This document shows, piece by piece, positions 50,042 to 52,239 of a stretch of 52,239 nt of DNA. Position numbers and translations under genes: made by a program. The DNA is from UBA7985 sp965661545 (GTDB lineage: Bacteria; Pseudomonadota; Alphaproteobacteria; UBA7985). The first letter of the stretch is position 1; each line of letters opens with the position of its first letter. The notes under the pieces were generated by a model. The model ran no database searches. It was given only the letters and a program-made list of their open reading frames with translations, and was not told the DNA's origin. The stretch spans positions 1 through 52,239 of the forward strand of contig CBFIEF010000018.1 in NCBI GenBank assembly GCA_965661545.1, written 5' to 3'.

Positions 50042-51058
50042 ATGAAGTTCAGGCATTGGTTCACGATTGGATTGCTCGCGGGGACGGTAGGCTTAAGCGC
50101 CTGCGGGGATCGTCCCGGTCGTGACGACGAAGTCTTGTTTGCCGACCCTTATCCGGATCTGGCCTCTATCCCAGAAGACAAGGCCCGTTCGCGGGCTGTC
50201 TCTCGCCAAACCAAGCGCCTCTATAACGGCTTCCAAGCTTTGCCCAGTGACGGTGCGCTGTTGGCGGCTGACTTCAATCCGGCCCTCGCGCAGCCTGTTG
50301 TGCCGCCGCGCAGTATTCTAGAAGTTCGCGGTTCGGAAGAGTTTACCAACCTGATGCTGGATAACAGCACGGCGACAGCCCTGCTGGTGCGCCAGCAGGA
50401 GACCGACGTTTTCTTTGGCATCGAAGAGCAGATTGCCCAGGATGCTTTGACCCGAGCTCGCGAAGAGCAGGAACGTATTGAGCGCGAAGAGGCTATGGCC
50501 AAAGCGCGAAAAGAGTTCGAAGCCCGCCGTGCTGAGCAATTGCAGATGATGCAGGAACGCGCTGAGTTTCAAGCGTTGCTGGAAATGACCCCCGAAGTCG
50601 AAGTCGCCGTCGGCCCAACGAAGCAGCCGGGCTCTTTGGCTGATTTGTTCTTCGATATTACCGTGGGCGATCCGGTTTCGATCGTCTACTTCGACCCGGA
50701 TTCGGCTGACCTCGGCGAGCGGGAGTTGCAAATTCTGCGACCAATCGCGGCGGTTGCGTTGCAGAATAATCAGAATCTCATCCTGCACGGCCACACAAAC
50801 GGCTATCGGTTTACCCGGACACAAACCCATCGTGACTTCCATTTGGAAATGTCGAAACGGCGCGCAGAAGCAACAAAAGCTGCATTAATCGATATGGGTG
50901 TTCCGGCTGGAAGGATCCAAATCGAGTGGTTTGGCGATTTGCGTCCTGTGTGGGCTGAAGTCAACGGGATGACATCCCAAGGCAACCGTCGCGTCGAAAT
51001 CTTCATCAAGATTCCCGAGCGTCTGGTTACACGCGGTTCGAGTCTACTCGGACAGTAA
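50042..51058 (+). CDS. OmpA-family lipoprotein
   Basis: 338 residues. The N-terminus has a lipoprotein signal with lipobox GLSACGD, so Cys21 would carry the lipid anchor. A central region of about 60 residues (about 130-185) is a charged coiled coil. The C-terminal OmpA peptidoglycan-binding domain begins near 215 with SIVYFDPDSADLGERE and contains LHGHTNGYRF and MSKRRAEATKAALIDMGVPAGRI, ending NRRVEIFIK. The domain probably holds the envelope to peptidoglycan. It follows argC by 88 bases and precedes the aminotransferase by 123 bases. No pathway partner is seen. Confidence 0.88.
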   Translation: MKFRHWFTIGLLAGTVGLSACGDRPGRDDEVLFADPYPDLASIPEDKARSRAVSRQTKRLYNGFQALPSDGALLAADFNPALAQPVVPPRSILEVRGSEEFTNLMLDNSTATALLVRQQETDVFFGIEEQIAQDALTRAREEQERIEREEAMAKARKEFEARRAEQLQMMQERAEFQALLEMTPEVEVAVGPTKQPGSLADLFFDITVGDPVSIVYFDPDSADLGERELQILRPIAAVALQNNQNLILHGHTNGYRFTRTQTHRDFHLEMSKRRAEATKAALIDMGVPAGRIQIEWFGDLRPVWAEVNGMTSQGNRRVEIFIKIPERLVTRGSSLLGQ

Positions 51059-51181
51059 AACCCCCTGTTTGAAACGTAAGACCGTGAAATCCTGTAAGCA
51101 GGATTGCGCACGAATTTTCTTGATCTATGAGATCATTTCCCGTGAGTTGGCTCCTGAAACCAGTTTACGGGATAAAATCCG

Positions 51182-52239
51182 ATGAATGATGACTTTTACC
51201 GCATCCGCCGTTTGCCGCCTTATGTCTTTGCCGAAGTCAACGGGCTGAAGCAGGCTGCGCGCGCCAAAGGCGACGACATCATCGATTTTGGAATGGGGAA
51301 CCCAGACCAGCCACCGGCCCCCCATATCCTCGAAAAGATGCAGGAGGTGCTGCACAATCCGCGCGCGCACCGCTATTCGACATCCCGCGGCATTCCCGGT
51401 CTACGCAAGGCTTTGTCGGGCTACTACGAGCGTCGCTTTGGCGTAGAGATCGATCCGGAGAGCGAAGCGATTGTGACGCTGGGGTCCAAGGAAGGCTTGG
51501 CCAATCTGGCACAGGCGATTTCATCGCCCGGAGACACAATTTTGGTGCCCAACCCCTCGTACCCCATTCACGCTTTTGGCTTCATCATCGCGGGTGCGTC
51601 GCTGCGCTACCTGCCGACGGCGTCCTCGGGGGCAGAGTTCTTTGATCGGCTGAAGCGGGCGGTTGAGTATTCGGTGCCGAAGCCTGTTGCGATCGTGATC
51701 AACTATCCGTCCAACCCAACAGCCGAAGTTGTGGATCTGGATTTCTATGGGCAGATCATTGATTTCTGCCGTCACCATGGGATCTACGTCCTGTCCGACT
51801 TGGCCTATGCCGAAGTGTACTTTGACGGCAATCCGCCGCCGTCTGTTCTGCAGGTGCCCGGTGCCAAGGATATTGCGGTCGAGTTTACGTCCATGTCCAA
51901 GACCTACAACATGCCCGGTTGGCGTGTTGGGTTTGCTGCGGGCAATCGGGATCTGATCGCGGCTTTGGGGCGTGTGAAGTCCTATCTCGACTATGGCGCG
52001 TTTACCCCCATCCAAGTCGCGGCAACTGCTGCGTTGAACGGGCCTCAAGACTGTATCGACGATATGCGTGCACTTTATAAAGAGCGGCGGGATGTTCTGG
52101 TGGATGGCTTGAACGCCAGCGGCTGGACGTGTCCTTCACCGCCCGCAACCATGTTCGTTTGGGCGCCCATTCCGCCCCAGTTCAAGGATATGGGCGTTTT
52201 GAATTTCACTAAGATGCTGCTGCAAGAAGCCGACGTTGC
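51182..52239 (+). CDS. Class I/II aminotransferase (alanine/LL-diaminopimelate type), 3'-truncated by window edge
   Basis: PLP-dependent transaminase; 352 codons are present and the end lies beyond the window. The start ATG 51182 gives MNDDFYRIRRLPPYVF. Motifs: DFGMGNPDQP near residue 35, YSTSRGIPGLR, NYPSNPTAE near 175, SDLAYAE near 205, and the PLP lysine in SMSKTYNMPGWRVGF at Lys240. The sequence is of the AlaC/DapL-like group that many Alphaproteobacteria place just upstream of homoserine dehydrogenase; what follows here cannot be seen. A small hairpin AATCCTG/CAGGATT (51088-51105) lies upstream. Confidence 0.9.
   Translation, partial: MNDDFYRIRRLPPYVFAEVNGLKQAARAKGDDIIDFGMGNPDQPPAPHILEKMQEVLHNPRAHRYSTSRGIPGLRKALSGYYERRFGVEIDPESEAIVTLGSKEGLANLAQAISSPGDTILVPNPSYPIHAFGFIIAGASLRYLPTASSGAEFFDRLKRAVEYSVPKPVAIVINYPSNPTAEVVDLDFYGQIIDFCRHHGIYVLSDLAYAEVYFDGNPPPSVLQVPGAKDIAVEFTSMSKTYNMPGWRVGFAAGNRDLIAALGRVKSYLDYGAFTPIQVAATAALNGPQDCIDDMRALYKERRDVLVDGLNASGWTCPSPPATMFVWAPIPPQFKDMGVLNFTKMLLQEADV

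Noticed and set aside
51088..51105. Terminator between the OmpA-type gene and the aminotransferase
   Set aside because: A seven-base stem (AATCCTG/CAGGATT) is present but no T-run follows; left as an uncertain hairpin.

Overview
The window looks like chromosomal DNA of an alphaproteobacterium. The clues are the order nuoKLMN-birA-coaX-rnj, an alphaproteobacterial-type Zur box in front of znuCBA, a glutathione-dependent formaldehyde pathway, a pim-like beta-oxidation operon and an aerobic Mo-hydroxylase (cox-like) locus. G+C is moderately high, with AT-rich spacers around some envelope genes. No rRNA, tRNA, IS element, phage or CRISPR array was seen. I cannot name the family or genus from sequence alone.

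Layout. 1-9.2 kb: end of the complex I operon (nuoK partial, nuoL, nuoM, nuoN) running into birA (biotin ligase), coaX (type III pantothenate kinase), rnj (RNase J) and mce (methylmalonyl-CoA epimerase). 9.2-15.2 kb: formaldehyde detoxification (S-(hydroxymethyl)glutathione dehydrogenase and S-formylglutathione hydrolase), a stand-alone FecR-domain protein, two alpha/beta hydrolases and an O-acetylhomoserine sulfhydrylase-type enzyme. 15.2-21.6 kb: a beta-oxidation operon (hydratase/dehydrogenase fusion, thiolase, two acyl-CoA dehydrogenases) resembling the pimeloyl-CoA (pim) set. It has a small secreted coiled-coil protein inside it and a hairpin covering the first ribosome-binding site.

21.7-28.3 kb is an envelope region: two paralogous outer-membrane barrel proteins with unusual His-rich or acidic N-terminal regions, one carrying an apparent one-base frameshift in its signal peptide; a secreted von Willebrand A/coiled-coil protein; and a glycine-zipper lipoprotein. 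28.4-30.1 kb: a polyphosphate kinase 2 whose start overlaps the end of a haloalkane dehalogenase gene. 30.4-37.9 kb: a form II CoxL-like molybdenum hydroxylase large subunit, without its usual medium and small subunits, facing a maturation cluster (coxG, coxD, coxE, xdhC, mocA) and a TauE/SafE permease.

37.9-43.2 kb: an acyltransferase, a NadM-Nudix NAD enzyme, an RsbW-like kinase plus STAS antagonist pair, a patatin-fold protein that has lost its catalytic residues, and rplM-rpsI. 43.2-44.2 kb holds no recognisable intact gene, only a possible remnant. 44.2-48.2 kb: a short-chain dehydrogenase, then a Zur-box-controlled zinc uptake operon with a 35-codon membrane micro-ORF, znuC, znuB and a znuA whose metal loop is a run of sixteen [D/E]DH triplets. 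48.2 kb to the end: a small membrane protein, argC, an OmpA-type lipoprotein and the start of a class I aminotransferase cut by the window edge.

Most promising for a second look: the orphan CoxL with its maturation genes, the inactivated patatin beside the partner-switch pair, the Zur-linked micro-ORF, the frameshifted outer-membrane paralogue, and the SD-covering hairpin of the beta-oxidation operon.
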